Notes: generated by a model not told the origin, from the sequence alone. A stretch of 56,448 nt of DNA from Clostridia bacterium (GCA_017616435.1 JAFZYC010000053.1:1-56448); one strand, 5' to 3'. Positions 32,723 to 42,031 are shown, counted from the first letter of the stretch. Program-made: numbers and translations.

Positions 32723-33702
32723 TGGAAAATAGAAGCATAAAAGTAAAGTTTGTCGGTTTCTGGAACGGCTGTGTACCGGAGAAAACGAGGATCTATCTGG
32801 ATCTGTCGAAACTTTATGACGTCGTTCTGTCCGAAGAACCCGATTACATTATTTGCAGCTGCTTTCCGCCGTACTACGAGTATTGTAAGTACCCTCAGAT
32901 CCGTATCATGGACTGCGGAGAAAACTATATTCCGGATTTTAACCTTGTGGATTATGCTATTTGCAGGTATCCCATCAAGTTTCTTGACAGATGCTTCTAT
33001 CATCCCGGATGCATAGATTTTCGCGGAAGATTCATCGACCTGCTAAGCAGGAATAGGGATTTTACCGCTGATGATCTCGCGAAGAAACCCTATTTTGCGA
33101 ACTTTATCGCCAGCCACGAATCCGAAAACAGCATCCGGGGCGATTTTTTCAAGCTGTTGTCGAAGTATAAAAGGGTGGAATCCCCGGGCTCTTACCTTAA
33201 CAATATGAAAGACGGCATGACCGTCAACTGGAAGGACAGCAGCAAGAACGATTTCCAACGAAAGAGCAAGTTCACGCTTTGCTTTGAAAGCACAAAACAT
33301 GCCGGATTTGTAACGGAAAAGATCACGGACGCTTTTTATTCCGATACTGTTCCCATCTACTTCGGGAGCGATGAGGTATTCACCGTTTTCAACCGGGATG
33401 CGCTCGTCTATTGCCCCTCCAGAGAGGCTTTTGATGAGACGATCGAGAGGGTGATCGCCCTTGATAAGGATGATGAAGCTTATCTAAAGATGCTTAACCA
33501 GCCGATCTTCAATCCCGAGTTTGATTATGAAGATCATGTTGCGGAATACGAACGATTCCTCAGGAACATTTTCGACCAACCTAAGGAGCAAGCGTATCGT
33601 CGGTCAAGGGTCTATGTTCCGCATGAACATGAATTGTTCCTGCTTGAGAAAAACGAAAAGAATCAGCCCAGGAAAAAGTTCTTTGATTTTTTGAAGAAAT
33701 GA
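32722..33702 (+). CDS. Family 10 glycosyltransferase (alpha-1,3-fucosyltransferase-like)
   Basis: A 326-residue enzyme of GT10, which transfers fucose or a related deoxysugar from a GDP-sugar. The family signature is clear: FTLCFESTKHAGFVTEKI then TDAFYSDTVPIYFG (about residues 202-234), with the Glu and Lys of the donor site. The C-terminus is basic (NEKNQPRKKFF). ATG 32722 shares its A with the stop of the Wzt gene. In other bacteria GT10 enzymes make Lewis-type structures; no GDP-fucose synthesis genes are in this window, so donor supply must come from elsewhere or the donor differs. Confidence 0.85.
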   Translation: MENRSIKVKFVGFWNGCVPEKTRIYLDLSKLYDVVLSEEPDYIICSCFPPYYEYCKYPQIRIMDCGENYIPDFNLVDYAICRYPIKFLDRCFYHPGCIDFRGRFIDLLSRNRDFTADDLAKKPYFANFIASHESENSIRGDFFKLLSKYKRVESPGSYLNNMKDGMTVNWKDSSKNDFQRKSKFTLCFESTKHAGFVTEKITDAFYSDTVPIYFGSDEVFTVFNRDALVYCPSREAFDETIERVIALDKDDEAYLKMLNQPIFNPEFDYEDHVAEYERFLRNIFDQPKEQAYRRSRVYVPHEHELFLLEKNEKNQPRKKFFDFLKK

Positions 33703-33731
33703 TGTACACTTACCAGAGGGGTAATTGAAGC

Positions 33732-35846
33732 TTGAAACTGACCGCTAAAGAATCCGTAACCGCAATGTCATGCCTTTCGTCCTATTATTTGAAGGCATGG
33801 TCTATTGACGCGAATGCGGATCTGGAAACGGAACAGATCAAGCCGAGCACGCTCCTTACCGCAAACAGGTTGGATATCGTTTGCAAGCTGTATTATATCG
33901 ACTGCATAGAAAAGGGAAAGGACGTTTCGTACGCAAAGGAGCTTTATCGGGCTCATATCGAAGCGTTTTCCGACGGAGCATATATCGAGCCTGGACTTAA
34001 GACAAAGAACTCCATTCTTGATTATTTCGACAGCTTCGACAGGCTTATTGCCGATATTAAGAAAAACGGCTTCGATCCGTCTCGCTCACTAGTTCCGGTT
34101 GGAGAGGATGGGAGTATTCTGGATGGTTCCCATAGAGCCGCGATAGCGATCTATTATGATATACCCATTTCAGTTGTCCACGTTCCCGTAAAGGCTCGCA
34201 ATTATGATTATGCATTCTTTCGGGAGAGGGGCATGAGTGAGGACTATCTGGACTTCATGGCATACCTATTCATCCTGTTCTCAGATCCGATCTATACTGT
34301 CTGCCTATGGCCGGCCGCATATGATAAGGAGAAACTTGCGGACGCAGATCAGATGATACGTAATTGCGCGTCGATCGCATACCGCAAAGAAGTATTCCTC
34401 AATTACCGTGGGATAGAACAGCTGATGATCTCGTTTTACAAGAGCATGGGCTGGACCGGCTCGCTAGACAACGGTTACAGCGGAGTGGCGTCAAAAGCAA
34501 GGGAATGCTATAAACCCAATGCTCCGACGACGGTCTATGTAGTCGGAGGAGCGGAACTCGACAAGATATTGGAGCTCAAACAGCGTATACGAGATCTGTA
34601 TGCCATAGAGAACGCGTCAGTACACATAACGGATACGCATTCCGAGGCTGCAGAAGCCGGGAAGATGCTCCTGAATAGAAACAGCGTCGATTTCATGAAT
34701 TACGGCGATCCGTTCCGAAACAAGTCCTTTATAAAAGACTTTGTGAAAAGGACGGAAGAAGGACAGCCTTGTGCGGGTAGCGGGACGACGCTTTCCCTTT
34801 ACGGGATCGGCGACCAGCAGTCGTGCGACAGCCGCGATTTGGGAGAAGCATTGCTCCGCCCCGAGGACTGTTTCTATTTCTGGGGAGTCAGACTGCCGTC
34901 GCTGGATTATATTAAAGCTGAAATGAAGCGCAGCGGCGCTGAAAAAGATCTTGATACGGTCAAGAGAATCGAGTCGTTTGAACGAAAAAAACGCAGTATC
35001 TTTACCGACGCATCCGAGCGCGCGGGGAACCTGCTGCGCAGCGCATCCGGCAGGATCGCCCTAAAGTGGAAGGACGTTCGAGAGGGATCGAAGCGGAAGG
35101 CAAAGGTCGTTTACCATAGGATGAAATACAAAAAACAGTGCACCGGTGAGGGCAAGAAAGACGTCACAGATCTGCAGAAGGCGTTTCTTGACATCAATAC
35201 TACTACCGCGGATTACCTGATCATGCGCAACTGGGAAGGTTTCTATGACGATATCCTTCTAGAGGGACATAACGACATCGACCTGCTGTGCCGCGATAAG
35301 GACAGCCGCGATATCATAGTCAGATTGCTTGACGCGAAGCCCCTGACGCCCGATGGATTCCACTATAGCTTCAAGCATAGAGGGCGGGAGGTAACCCTCG
35401 ATACAAGGATAGTGGGCGACGGCTACTATGACAGGCGGTGGCAGCGCGAAATGCTGAAAAGCAAAAGACTGCACCCGTTGGGTTTCTACGTTATGGATCC
35501 AGAGAATTACTTTTATTCTCTGATCTACCATGCCGTCTATCAAAAGAAGAACGTTCTGTCCGAAGAATATTCCGAAAGGCTCAATAGGATGTCGCCGGTT
35601 GAAGAAACTTGGGGACAGGATGATTTTGCGGTTCAACTGGATCTGTTTATGAAAAAGAACAGATACGCATATACCGATACAATGGATAAAAGCGTTGTCA
35701 AGGCCTTTTCAAACACACAGATACGCAAGAAAAAAAGGTATCCGCTCAACATCCGGCTTTGCCATATTGCACAAAAAATCAAGGAAAAGCAATTGCTTCA
35801 GAAAATGAAGATCCGAGTTCGAAAACTGCTGCTCAGAGGAAAGTAA
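33732..35846 (+). CDS. Large protein with ParB-like and nucleotidyltransferase-like parts; function unknown
   Basis: A 704-residue protein of no family I can name. Residues about 105-155 look ParB/Srx-like: LVPVGEDGSILDGSHRAAIA, with the DGSHRAA that marks that fold. Residues about 267-385 form a separate globular part (TTVYVVGGAELDKIL...HITDTHSEA). Residues about 485-620 look like a nucleotidyltransferase: LLEGHNDIDLLCRDKD with a DxD pair near 515-517. The C-terminus is basic. The start is TTG 33732, with GAGGGG upstream. It sits between GT10 and two GT2 genes and is followed one base later by the next gene. The NTase-like part recalls LicD-like or kanamycin-type folds and may transfer a phosphorylated group to the sugar. 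Confidence 0.65.
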   Translation: MKLTAKESVTAMSCLSSYYLKAWSIDANADLETEQIKPSTLLTANRLDIVCKLYYIDCIEKGKDVSYAKELYRAHIEAFSDGAYIEPGLKTKNSILDYFDSFDRLIADIKKNGFDPSRSLVPVGEDGSILDGSHRAAIAIYYDIPISVVHVPVKARNYDYAFFRERGMSEDYLDFMAYLFILFSDPIYTVCLWPAAYDKEKLADADQMIRNCASIAYRKEVFLNYRGIEQLMISFYKSMGWTGSLDNGYSGVASKARECYKPNAPTTVYVVGGAELDKILELKQRIRDLYAIENASVHITDTHSEAAEAGKMLLNRNSVDFMNYGDPFRNKSFIKDFVKRTEEGQPCAGSGTTLSLYGIGDQQSCDSRDLGEALLRPEDCFYFWGVRLPSLDYIKAEMKRSGAEKDLDTVKRIESFERKKRSIFTDASERAGNLLRSASGRIALKWKDVREGSKRKAKVVYHRMKYKKQCTGEGKKDVTDLQKAFLDINTTTADYLIMRNWEGFYDDILLEGHNDIDLLCRDKDSRDIIVRLLDAKPLTPDGFHYSFKHRGREVTLDTRIVGDGYYDRRWQREMLKSKRLHPLGFYVMDPENYFYSLIYHAVYQKKNVLSEEYSERLNRMSPVEETWGQDDFAVQLDLFMKKNRYAYTDTMDKSVVKAFSNTQIRKKKRYPLNIRLCHIAQKIKEKQLLQKMKIRVRKLLLRGK

Positions 35847-35847
35847 T

Positions 35848-36822
35848 ATGCCTGCAATCACCGTGATCGTACCGGTCTATAAGGTCGAAAAATACCTTCG
35901 CAAATGCGTCGACAGCATTCTCGGTCAGTCATTTCAGGACTTTGACCTTGTTCTTGTGGACGACGGCTCGCCGGATAACTGTCCGCGGATCTGCGACGAA
36001 TACGCAGAGAAGGATAGTCGAATTGTCGTTATCCATAAGGAGAACGGCGGTCTTTCGGACGCGCGCAACGCAGGAATCGACTGGGCTAAGGAGCATAGTT
36101 CAAGCGACTGGCTCGCGTTTGTTGACAGCGACGACTATCTGCATGAGGATTATCTGAAAACGCTGTACGAAACCGCGCAGAAAGAAGATGCCGATCTGGT
36201 GATCTGCGATTTTATCCGCGTGGATGACAACGAGAATGTTGTAGAAAAAAAGCATAAGTTCTTTGACATAGTAACGGATGATAAGAAAGAATTGTTCGAA
36301 GTTTTGAATGCCAGCTGGCGAATCGACATGGCGTGGAATAAGCTGTATGCAAAACCGATTTTCGACTCGCTGCGCTTCGCATTCGGCAAGATACACGAAG
36401 ATGAGTTTGCCATTCATCATGTTCTGTGGAATTGCCGTAGGGCGGCAATTATTTACAGCAGCCTGTACTACTATCGAACCCGCGAGAACAGTATCATGGC
36501 TTCAAAGTCGCCAAAATCAAGACTTGATAGTATTGAAGCATTGATTGAGCAATACGAGTTTTGCTTAAACCATGATCTTAAACCAAGGGATTTGGTAGTT
36601 TCGGATTATTTTTTGTCCGAGGTGGCCAGCTTGAAAGAAAAACTGGACAAAAGGGATGGAAAAAGATACAAGAAACTAAAAAAAAGGTTTAAGAGCATTT
36701 ATTTCGGACTGTATTCCAATCGGAAGTTAAGAAGAAGACTGAGGTTTTTCTTTTATCAACCTTGCTGTAGGATTGCAGACGCATATCGAAAAGCTTTTTC
36801 CAAAGACATACGAAGGAACTGA
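35848..36822 (+). CDS. Family 2 glycosyltransferase (GT-A)
   Basis: A 324-residue inverting glycosyltransferase. AITVIVPVYKVEKYLRKCV, LVLVDDGSPDNCPRICDEYA (about 30-49), KENGGLSDARNAGIDWA and metal motif FVDSDDYLHEDYL (about 91-103). AWNKLYAKPIFDSLRF and HEDEFAIHH follow, as in EpsJ/CpsJ-like enzymes. The last 70 residues are basic. It begins one base after the 704-residue gene, so the pair is probably translated together. Confidence 0.9.
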   Translation: MPAITVIVPVYKVEKYLRKCVDSILGQSFQDFDLVLVDDGSPDNCPRICDEYAEKDSRIVVIHKENGGLSDARNAGIDWAKEHSSSDWLAFVDSDDYLHEDYLKTLYETAQKEDADLVICDFIRVDDNENVVEKKHKFFDIVTDDKKELFEVLNASWRIDMAWNKLYAKPIFDSLRFAFGKIHEDEFAIHHVLWNCRRAAIIYSSLYYYRTRENSIMASKSPKSRLDSIEALIEQYEFCLNHDLKPRDLVVSDYFLSEVASLKEKLDKRDGKRYKKLKKRFKSIYFGLYSNRKLRRRLRFFFYQPCCRIADAYRKAFSKDIRRN

Positions 36823-36828
36823 CGAAGT

Positions 36829-37860
36829 ATGGTTTCAGTCATTGTCCCAGTTTATAATTCAAAAAGAACACTTTCTGCATGCATCCAGTCGATTGTGGAT
36901 CAGACATATAGGGATTTTGAATTGATCTTGATCGATGACGGTTCAACAGATGGCAGCGAAACGCTGTGCGATAGTATTCAAACATCATGTTTGACACATG
37001 GCGTAAGGTGCCGGGTGATACATCAAAAAAACAGCGGTGTATCCAGTGCCAGAAACTGTGGAATAAAGAATGCGGCAGGCGAGTATTTTGTATGTGTCGA
37101 CAGTGACGATGTAATTGAGCACTGCTATTTGGAAGATCTGGTGAGCACGGCGGAATCACACCCTGAAATCGGAATGGTTCTGTGCGGGTTTAAGTGCACT
37201 TCGCACAAACATAGTTATATCCTGTCGCGCAGAAACCCGCTGACCCTATTATCCCGTCGGGATTACATGCGGCTATATAGCGAAGTATTGATTCAGGGAC
37301 CATGTCTTGCACTATACAAAACGGAAACAGTAAGGGATTGCAACATCAAGATGCAGGAGAGTTTAAGTCTCGCGGAGGATCTGTTGTTTAATCTCGATTA
37401 TCTTGATGCTCTTGGAAATGCTGGGATCGGAGTCATAAACAAGACAAATTATGTCTATCAAAACAACGATCCAAACTCGCTTTTCAGAAGATACAGGCAT
37501 GACTTGCTGGAGATCAACGAGTTATCGATGCGTGAGATCAAGAATCACTTGGTTAAGTGGGGAGTAGAGGATGAACAATCGTGGAGAATGTATCACACGG
37601 CCGTTTTCACCAAATATACCAGTGTACTGGAGAACACATTTAGTCCTCTGAACAAAGCAACAAAGAGGGAAAAGATCCGGTTCAACAACAGGGTATTGCA
37701 AAAAAAAACCTTCCGCGATGCGATGGAGAAAAGCAATATCAAGCTTACGCCTTTATTCCGACTCGCATATAAGTCGGGGAATTATCGGTTGGTGTTGTTG
37801 GCAAAGAGATTCGAAAAGATCAAGATTTGGCTTAGGAGATTGATCAAGAGGGGCAAATGA
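36829..37860 (+). CDS. Family 2 glycosyltransferase (GT-A)
   Basis: A 343-residue inverting glycosyltransferase. MVSVIVPVYNSKRTLSACI, LILIDDGSTDGSETLCD (about 27-43), KNSGVSSARNCGIKNAAGEY and metal motif CVDSDDVIEHCYL (about 91-103). SLAEDLLFNLDYLDAL is in the place of the usual GED motif. AT-rich. It follows the previous GT2 by six bases and overlaps the DUF1919 gene by four bases (ATGA). Confidence 0.9.
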   Translation: MVSVIVPVYNSKRTLSACIQSIVDQTYRDFELILIDDGSTDGSETLCDSIQTSCLTHGVRCRVIHQKNSGVSSARNCGIKNAAGEYFVCVDSDDVIEHCYLEDLVSTAESHPEIGMVLCGFKCTSHKHSYILSRRNPLTLLSRRDYMRLYSEVLIQGPCLALYKTETVRDCNIKMQESLSLAEDLLFNLDYLDALGNAGIGVINKTNYVYQNNDPNSLFRRYRHDLLEINELSMREIKNHLVKWGVEDEQSWRMYHTAVFTKYTSVLENTFSPLNKATKREKIRFNNRVLQKKTFRDAMEKSNIKLTPLFRLAYKSGNYRLVLLAKRFEKIKIWLRRLIKRGK

Positions 37861-38531
37861 GGTTTGCAATGAAATCCTTGGAAAAGATTTACAATAAAGG
37901 CTGGAATATCAGACATGATGTTTACTTATGGCTTAAAAGGCTTCGGCTTAAGAACCGTGATTTTTCTATTATTTCAAGTAACTGTGTAGGAGGCGTAATG
38001 TCGCATGATCTCAAAGAAAGATTCAATTCTCCAACGGTGAATCTATGGTTTAAGCCTGATGACTTTTTTACATTTATCGGAGACCTGGATTATTATCTTA
38101 GCGCCGAAGTTGTTGAAGCCTTTGAGGATGGTATAGATTATCCGATTGGCCGGATATACCGGGGAGAGACCTTTGTTACCATCTATTTTATGCATTACGG
38201 CAGCTTCGATAAGGCTGTGAAAAAGTGGAATGAAAGGGCAGACAGGGTCAGAAAGAATAATATGTATGTGGTTTTTGAATACCCTGCAATAGACGATACC
38301 CCAGAAGAACAGGCGGAGATGAAAAGAAAGTTTGACTCTATCCATTATGACAATAAGATAATGATTACAAAGGAGTCCGACCTCTCGGGAGACAATATCG
38401 TTCATATGAGGTTCTATGATAAGATTGTTTCTGCAGGAGGGATCCTAAAATATAAAAACAAATTTTCTGTCAAACGATATCTCGACGATTATGATTATGT
38501 CTCTTTCCTAAATTCCGGAAAAGAAAAGTAA
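37857..38531 (+). CDS. DUF1919 family protein
   Basis: A 224-residue cytoplasmic protein of the DUF1919 family, common in exopolysaccharide loci and of unknown reaction. Family features: FSIISSNCVGGVMSHDLKER (about 35-54), a FNSPTVNLWFKPDDFFTFI stretch, and YPIGRI followed by IYFMHYGSFDKAVKKWNER. The ATG overlaps the stop of the preceding GT2. A 167-base gap follows with no gene; the next gene has its own AGGAGG. Confidence 0.78.
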   Translation: MRFAMKSLEKIYNKGWNIRHDVYLWLKRLRLKNRDFSIISSNCVGGVMSHDLKERFNSPTVNLWFKPDDFFTFIGDLDYYLSAEVVEAFEDGIDYPIGRIYRGETFVTIYFMHYGSFDKAVKKWNERADRVRKNNMYVVFEYPAIDDTPEEQAEMKRKFDSIHYDNKIMITKESDLSGDNIVHMRFYDKIVSAGGILKYKNKFSVKRYLDDYDYVSFLNSGKEK

Positions 38532-38698
38532 AGACAATGCAGCATCAATTAACCCAATGCAGATATCTTTTCGTTTCGTGCAAAGGCATCGGTAGGTATT
38601 TCACAATTCAACAGCTCCACTTTGCACGTCGATAAACATTTGAAAAAACGTACTCGATCTCGATTGATAAATCGATATCTGATTACAGGAGGATTTTA

Positions 38699-39238
38699 AT
38701 GATTAAGCAGATTAAAAACCGATTGAAATATGATTGGTATGTAAAAATTAAAAAGATGGATGGAATGGAATACAGAATAATGCAGATGCGGCGACGCGGG
38801 ATCAAAATCGGTGAAAACTGCAAAATCTATACAAAAATAAGTGCAAGGGAAGCGAGCTTGATTTCGATTGGGGATCGTACCACGCTCAGCAGCAATGTTG
38901 AGTTTTGCACACATGACAACGCAATCAGCAAAGCGATTCCAGGAAAGACCGATTTAATGGGACGGATTACAATAGGAAGCGATTGCTTTATCGGAATGAA
39001 CAGTATTCTGATTTACGGGGTTACGCTGGGCGATAACTGTATTGTCGGTGCCGGGGCAGTAGTAACAAAAAGCTTTCCAGCAGGATCGGTCATTGCGGGA
39101 AATCCTGCAAGGCGTATCTGCAGCATAGAAGAATATGCTCAAAAGTATCAAAACCAGGCGTATAATTATGAATCGATCCCCATGTCAGAACGAGCAGTTT
39201 TTTTTGACGCGCACCCGGAACTAATGGTCAAGAAATAA
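38699..39238 (+). CDS. Left-handed beta-helix (hexapeptide repeat) acyltransferase
   Basis: A 179-residue acyltransferase that probably O-acetylates the polysaccharide from acetyl-CoA. Hexapeptide repeats run from about residue 37 to 143 (GENCKI, GDRTTL, GSDCFIGMNSILIYGVTLGDNCIVGAGAVVT). The catalytic His is likely the one in FCTHDNA (about 65), as in the maltose-O-acetyltransferase group. The GNPARRI ending is typical. AGGAGG lies seven bases upstream of the ATG. The active form is expected to be a trimer. Confidence 0.88.
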   Translation: MIKQIKNRLKYDWYVKIKKMDGMEYRIMQMRRRGIKIGENCKIYTKISAREASLISIGDRTTLSSNVEFCTHDNAISKAIPGKTDLMGRITIGSDCFIGMNSILIYGVTLGDNCIVGAGAVVTKSFPAGSVIAGNPARRICSIEEYAQKYQNQAYNYESIPMSERAVFFDAHPELMVKK

Positions 39239-39281
39239 TCGATTTGTGATCGTCGAGCTGAAAAAGCAAGGAGGCAAGTAA

Positions 39282-39821
39282 ATGAATCCGGTCAACAGGA
39301 TAAGATTTTTTTTGATCAGCTTAGGCATTCCACGGAAAGATGAACGCTTTTCAAAGGATCTACACAGATGGAAAACGATCCTAAAAATCGAGGGGAATGA
39401 CAAGCAGGCACTTGCTGTATTACTGTCAACAGAAAAAGCTTTTAGATCTCTGTACATTTACAGACTGAAGAACCGGGCATACAGGGGATGGGTAAAACTA
39501 CTTTACCCGCCGTTGGATTCCCTGTACATAATGACCGGAAATATTGGCGGCGGCCTTTTCATCCAGCATGGGTTCAGCACCTATATCGCGGCGGAATCCA
39601 TCGGAGAAAACTGCTGGATCAATCAGCAGGTAACGATAGGGTATAAGGATAATTCGAGACCTCCGGTTATTGGAAACAATGTTACTATCACATGCGGTGC
39701 AAAAGTTCTTGGCCCGATCACGATAGGCGACAATGTCACAATAGGAGCTAATGCTGTTGTGGTTAAGGATCTTCCTCCCGATTCGGTGTGGGGCGGGGTT
39801 CCGGCAAAAAGGATTCGATGA
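39282..39821 (+). CDS. Serine-acetyltransferase-like hexapeptide acyltransferase
   Basis: A 179-residue protein of the CysE-like hexapeptide group found in polysaccharide loci. Features: a helical N-terminus, GLFIQHGFSTYIAAES with catalytic His (about 87), ENCWINQQVTIGYKDN, GNNVTITCGAKVLGPITIGD (about 130-149), GANAVVVKDLPPDSV and GGVPAKRI. Probably acetylates a sugar, not serine, given the context. It follows the other acyltransferase by 43 bases. AAGGAGG precedes the ATG. Confidence 0.86.
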   Translation: MNPVNRIRFFLISLGIPRKDERFSKDLHRWKTILKIEGNDKQALAVLLSTEKAFRSLYIYRLKNRAYRGWVKLLYPPLDSLYIMTGNIGGGLFIQHGFSTYIAAESIGENCWINQQVTIGYKDNSRPPVIGNNVTITCGAKVLGPITIGDNVTIGANAVVVKDLPPDSVWGGVPAKRIR

Positions 39822-39841
39822 GAATTCAATAATGAACGGAA

Positions 39842-40717
39842 ATGAAACGCATAAACAAGATTAAGCGCGCTCTGCTCGTGATTTGCATTCTCCTTGCATT
39901 GATATGCTCAGAGATCGTTTATTCTAATTTCATTGTTGTAATAAGCCGCTATACCGTTCGATCAAATAAAGCGGCCGGCGGCATCCGCGTCGTTTTCATT
40001 GCGGATCTGCACGGGCGGGAGTTCGGGGCGGACAACAGCCGCTTGATAAAGAGAATCGCGGAGGAGGAGCCGGATTTGATCGCGCTGGTCGGCGACATTA
40101 TCGATTCCGACGCGGACGACGAGCAGATCGGCCGCATGTGCGCGTTTATATCCGCGGCCGCGGATATCGCTCCGGTGTACTTTGGCATGGGCAACCATGA
40201 GTATACCTATATTAAGGCCCACGGGGCGGCGCTCGCGGAAAGGATCGAGGAGGCTGGGGCGACCGTGCTGGAGTGCGGTTATCTTGACATGGAGATCAAC
40301 GGCACACCTGTGAGGATCGGCGGCTACGGCGGTTACTACCGCACGCCGCATATGAACAGGGACGATCGCGAGCGTGAGGCGGAGGACATGCGCTTCTTCG
40401 AGGACTTTGAGGACACCGACCGCTTCAAACTGCTCCTCAACCATATTCCGACAAACTGGCTGGATTGGGACTATGACGACAAGACCCCGGTCGATCTGGT
40501 GCTGTGCGGGCATTATCACGGCGGGATAGTGCGGATACCGATCGCGGAGAAGGGCCTTTACGCGCCGTATGTCGGGTGGTTCCCTCCATACACCAAGGGC
40601 TGCTTCGAGGGAAAAACGGCGACCTGCGTGCTGACAACGGGCATGGCGAGCGCGAACGGCATACCGCGTTTCTTTAACCCGCCGGAGATAGTCGTCGTGG
40701 ACATTTGCCCGGAATGA
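39842..40717 (+). CDS. Membrane-anchored metallophosphoesterase
   Basis: A 291-residue dinuclear-metal phosphoesterase with one N-terminal membrane helix (about residues 8-30). Metal motifs: IADLHG (about 53), GDIIDSD (about 79), GNHEYTY (about 117) and CGHYHGG (about 221). Similar to YkuE-type enzymes acting at the outer face of the membrane; a role in lipid or polysaccharide phosphate turnover is plausible. GC-rich, unlike the acyltransferases before it. The last 62 bases of its coding part are repeated exactly at 41848-41909. Confidence 0.88.
   Translation: MKRINKIKRALLVICILLALICSEIVYSNFIVVISRYTVRSNKAAGGIRVVFIADLHGREFGADNSRLIKRIAEEEPDLIALVGDIIDSDADDEQIGRMCAFISAAADIAPVYFGMGNHEYTYIKAHGAALAERIEEAGATVLECGYLDMEINGTPVRIGGYGGYYRTPHMNRDDREREAEDMRFFEDFEDTDRFKLLLNHIPTNWLDWDYDDKTPVDLVLCGHYHGGIVRIPIAEKGLYAPYVGWFPPYTKGCFEGKTATCVLTTGMASANGIPRFFNPPEIVVVDICPE
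40640..40701 (+). repeat. 62-base direct repeat, copy 1 (inside metallophosphoesterase gene)
   Basis: Identical to 41848-41909. It encodes GMASANGIPRFFNPPEIVVV near the C-terminus of the phosphoesterase. The two copies bracket 1146 bases holding the kinase-like gene. Confidence 0.95.
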
Positions 40718-40743
40718 TGAAGCCGATAGAGGAGGCAGGAGCC

Positions 40744-41811
40744 ATGCCCGAAAAAGAGAACGAACTGCTCCCCGGGAAGCATTTCCCGGAAGATATCGCC
40801 GCGCCGGACAGGGCGGAGATATTCGCACTGCTTGAAGGGTACGGCTATACCGCGGAGGGCGGCGTAAAGCTCATCGACACCTCGCACGGCGCGGACGATA
40901 TAAGGCTCAACTATATCATCGACAAAAAATGGGTGCTCAGGCTCTGCAACGCGCCGGAGATGACCGAAAAGCGCATGGGCGAGCTGAATCGCCTCATTGG
41001 CAGATATAAGGAATTCGGCCTCAGATGCCCCGCGTTCCTTTCCGATAAAAACGGCCTGTTCTTCCACAAAAGGGGCGAGCTTGACTGCTACCTCTCCGAA
41101 TACGTCGATCTGCGGCTCGGGCAGGATCTCCCGAAGGAGGAGTTCGACCGGCTGTGGGGGGAGGTGCTCGACAGCGTGGCGGGCTTCGCGGAGAGGTACC
41201 GCAACGTCGACCTCATCGATACAATGGGCATGTACAGCCTCTTCGACCTTGCGCCGTTCGATATCGAGGACGGCAAGGACGAGAAGCAGAAGAACTTCGA
41301 GAGCCTTATCGAAACGCTTCGGGGGATGGGGGAGGACGCGACTGCCGACCGCCTTGAAAAAAAGCATGCGGATATCCGCGAAAAGCTCCGCGCTGTCTAT
41401 CGTCTGCTGCCTCGCTGCGTGTTCCAGGCGGACGAGAACCTCAGCAATGTCCTCGTGGATGAAAACGGGCACATGGCCGGTTTCATAGACTTCAATCTCG
41501 CGGGGACGGAGGTCGTCGTCAATCAGTTCGCGAACCTCGGCGGCGGCTTTGACGAGGAGAACACGGAGCCCATCGGCGCTGCCGCAAGGCTCGAAAAATG
41601 CCTCTCTGTAAACGGAAATTACATCGAGCGGATGCTAAATATCTATCACGCGACGGAGCTTGAAAAGCAGGCGCTCCGCTGGTACGACTGGATCGCTATG
41701 ACCGCCGGCTGGCCGCAGGTCTGCTTCTTCAAAGCTGCGCTGAAAGACGACAAGCTCAGGCAGGAGGTGCTGGAGCTGCTGGACCTTCTTGCCGAGCTGC
41801 CGTGTGAATGA
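40744..41811 (+). CDS. Aminoglycoside/choline-kinase-like phosphotransferase family protein
   Basis: A 355-residue protein with the APH kinase fold. Catalytic loop VFQADENLSNVLVDENG (about residues 227-243) with the Asp and Asn kept but Gln in place of His in the usual HGDxxxxN, and DFN in GFIDFNLAG as the metal site. QAD seems to be a feature of a clostridial subfamily rather than a defect. N-terminal Arg/Lys pattern WVLRLCNAP matches the nucleotide-binding lobe. Substrate unknown; a small alcohol or sugar is likely. ATG 40744 has GGAGGCAGGAGCC directly upstream. Upstream in-frame ATGs lie in the phosphoesterase stop region. Flanked by the 62-base repeat. Confidence 0.8.
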   Translation: MPEKENELLPGKHFPEDIAAPDRAEIFALLEGYGYTAEGGVKLIDTSHGADDIRLNYIIDKKWVLRLCNAPEMTEKRMGELNRLIGRYKEFGLRCPAFLSDKNGLFFHKRGELDCYLSEYVDLRLGQDLPKEEFDRLWGEVLDSVAGFAERYRNVDLIDTMGMYSLFDLAPFDIEDGKDEKQKNFESLIETLRGMGEDATADRLEKKHADIREKLRAVYRLLPRCVFQADENLSNVLVDENGHMAGFIDFNLAGTEVVVNQFANLGGGFDEENTEPIGAAARLEKCLSVNGNYIERMLNIYHATELEKQALRWYDWIAMTAGWPQVCFFKAALKDDKLRQEVLELLDLLAELPCE

Positions 41812-41847
41812 ACGAAAAATGCCCGCTGTGAGATGATCCACGCGACT

Positions 41848-41909
41848 GGCATGGCGAGCGCGAACGGCATACCGCGTTTCTTTAACCCGCCGGAGATAGT
41901 CGTCGTGGA
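41848..41909 (+). pseudogene. Metallophosphoesterase gene fragment (62-base direct repeat, copy 2)
   Basis: An exact copy of 40640-40701 lying after the kinase-like gene, out of any complete gene. It is the leftover of a second phosphoesterase 3' end, showing a duplication with later loss, or insertion of the kinase gene with duplication of its edge. Confidence 0.85.
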
Positions 41910-42031
41910 ACTGAGATCGGTTTTACGTCTTGGTTCTATGGCTTAATACGTCGCTTGTTGTTTCGCTTCCTTTAGCATAAACATTAATTGTGTGCTTTTT
42001 TCATTGCACACAAAGTAAGAAAGAGGTAAAT

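Noticed and set aside
40640..41909. Attachment sites of an integrated element
   Set aside because: The 62-base repeats enclose only a kinase-like gene; there is no integrase, transposase or terminal inverted repeat.
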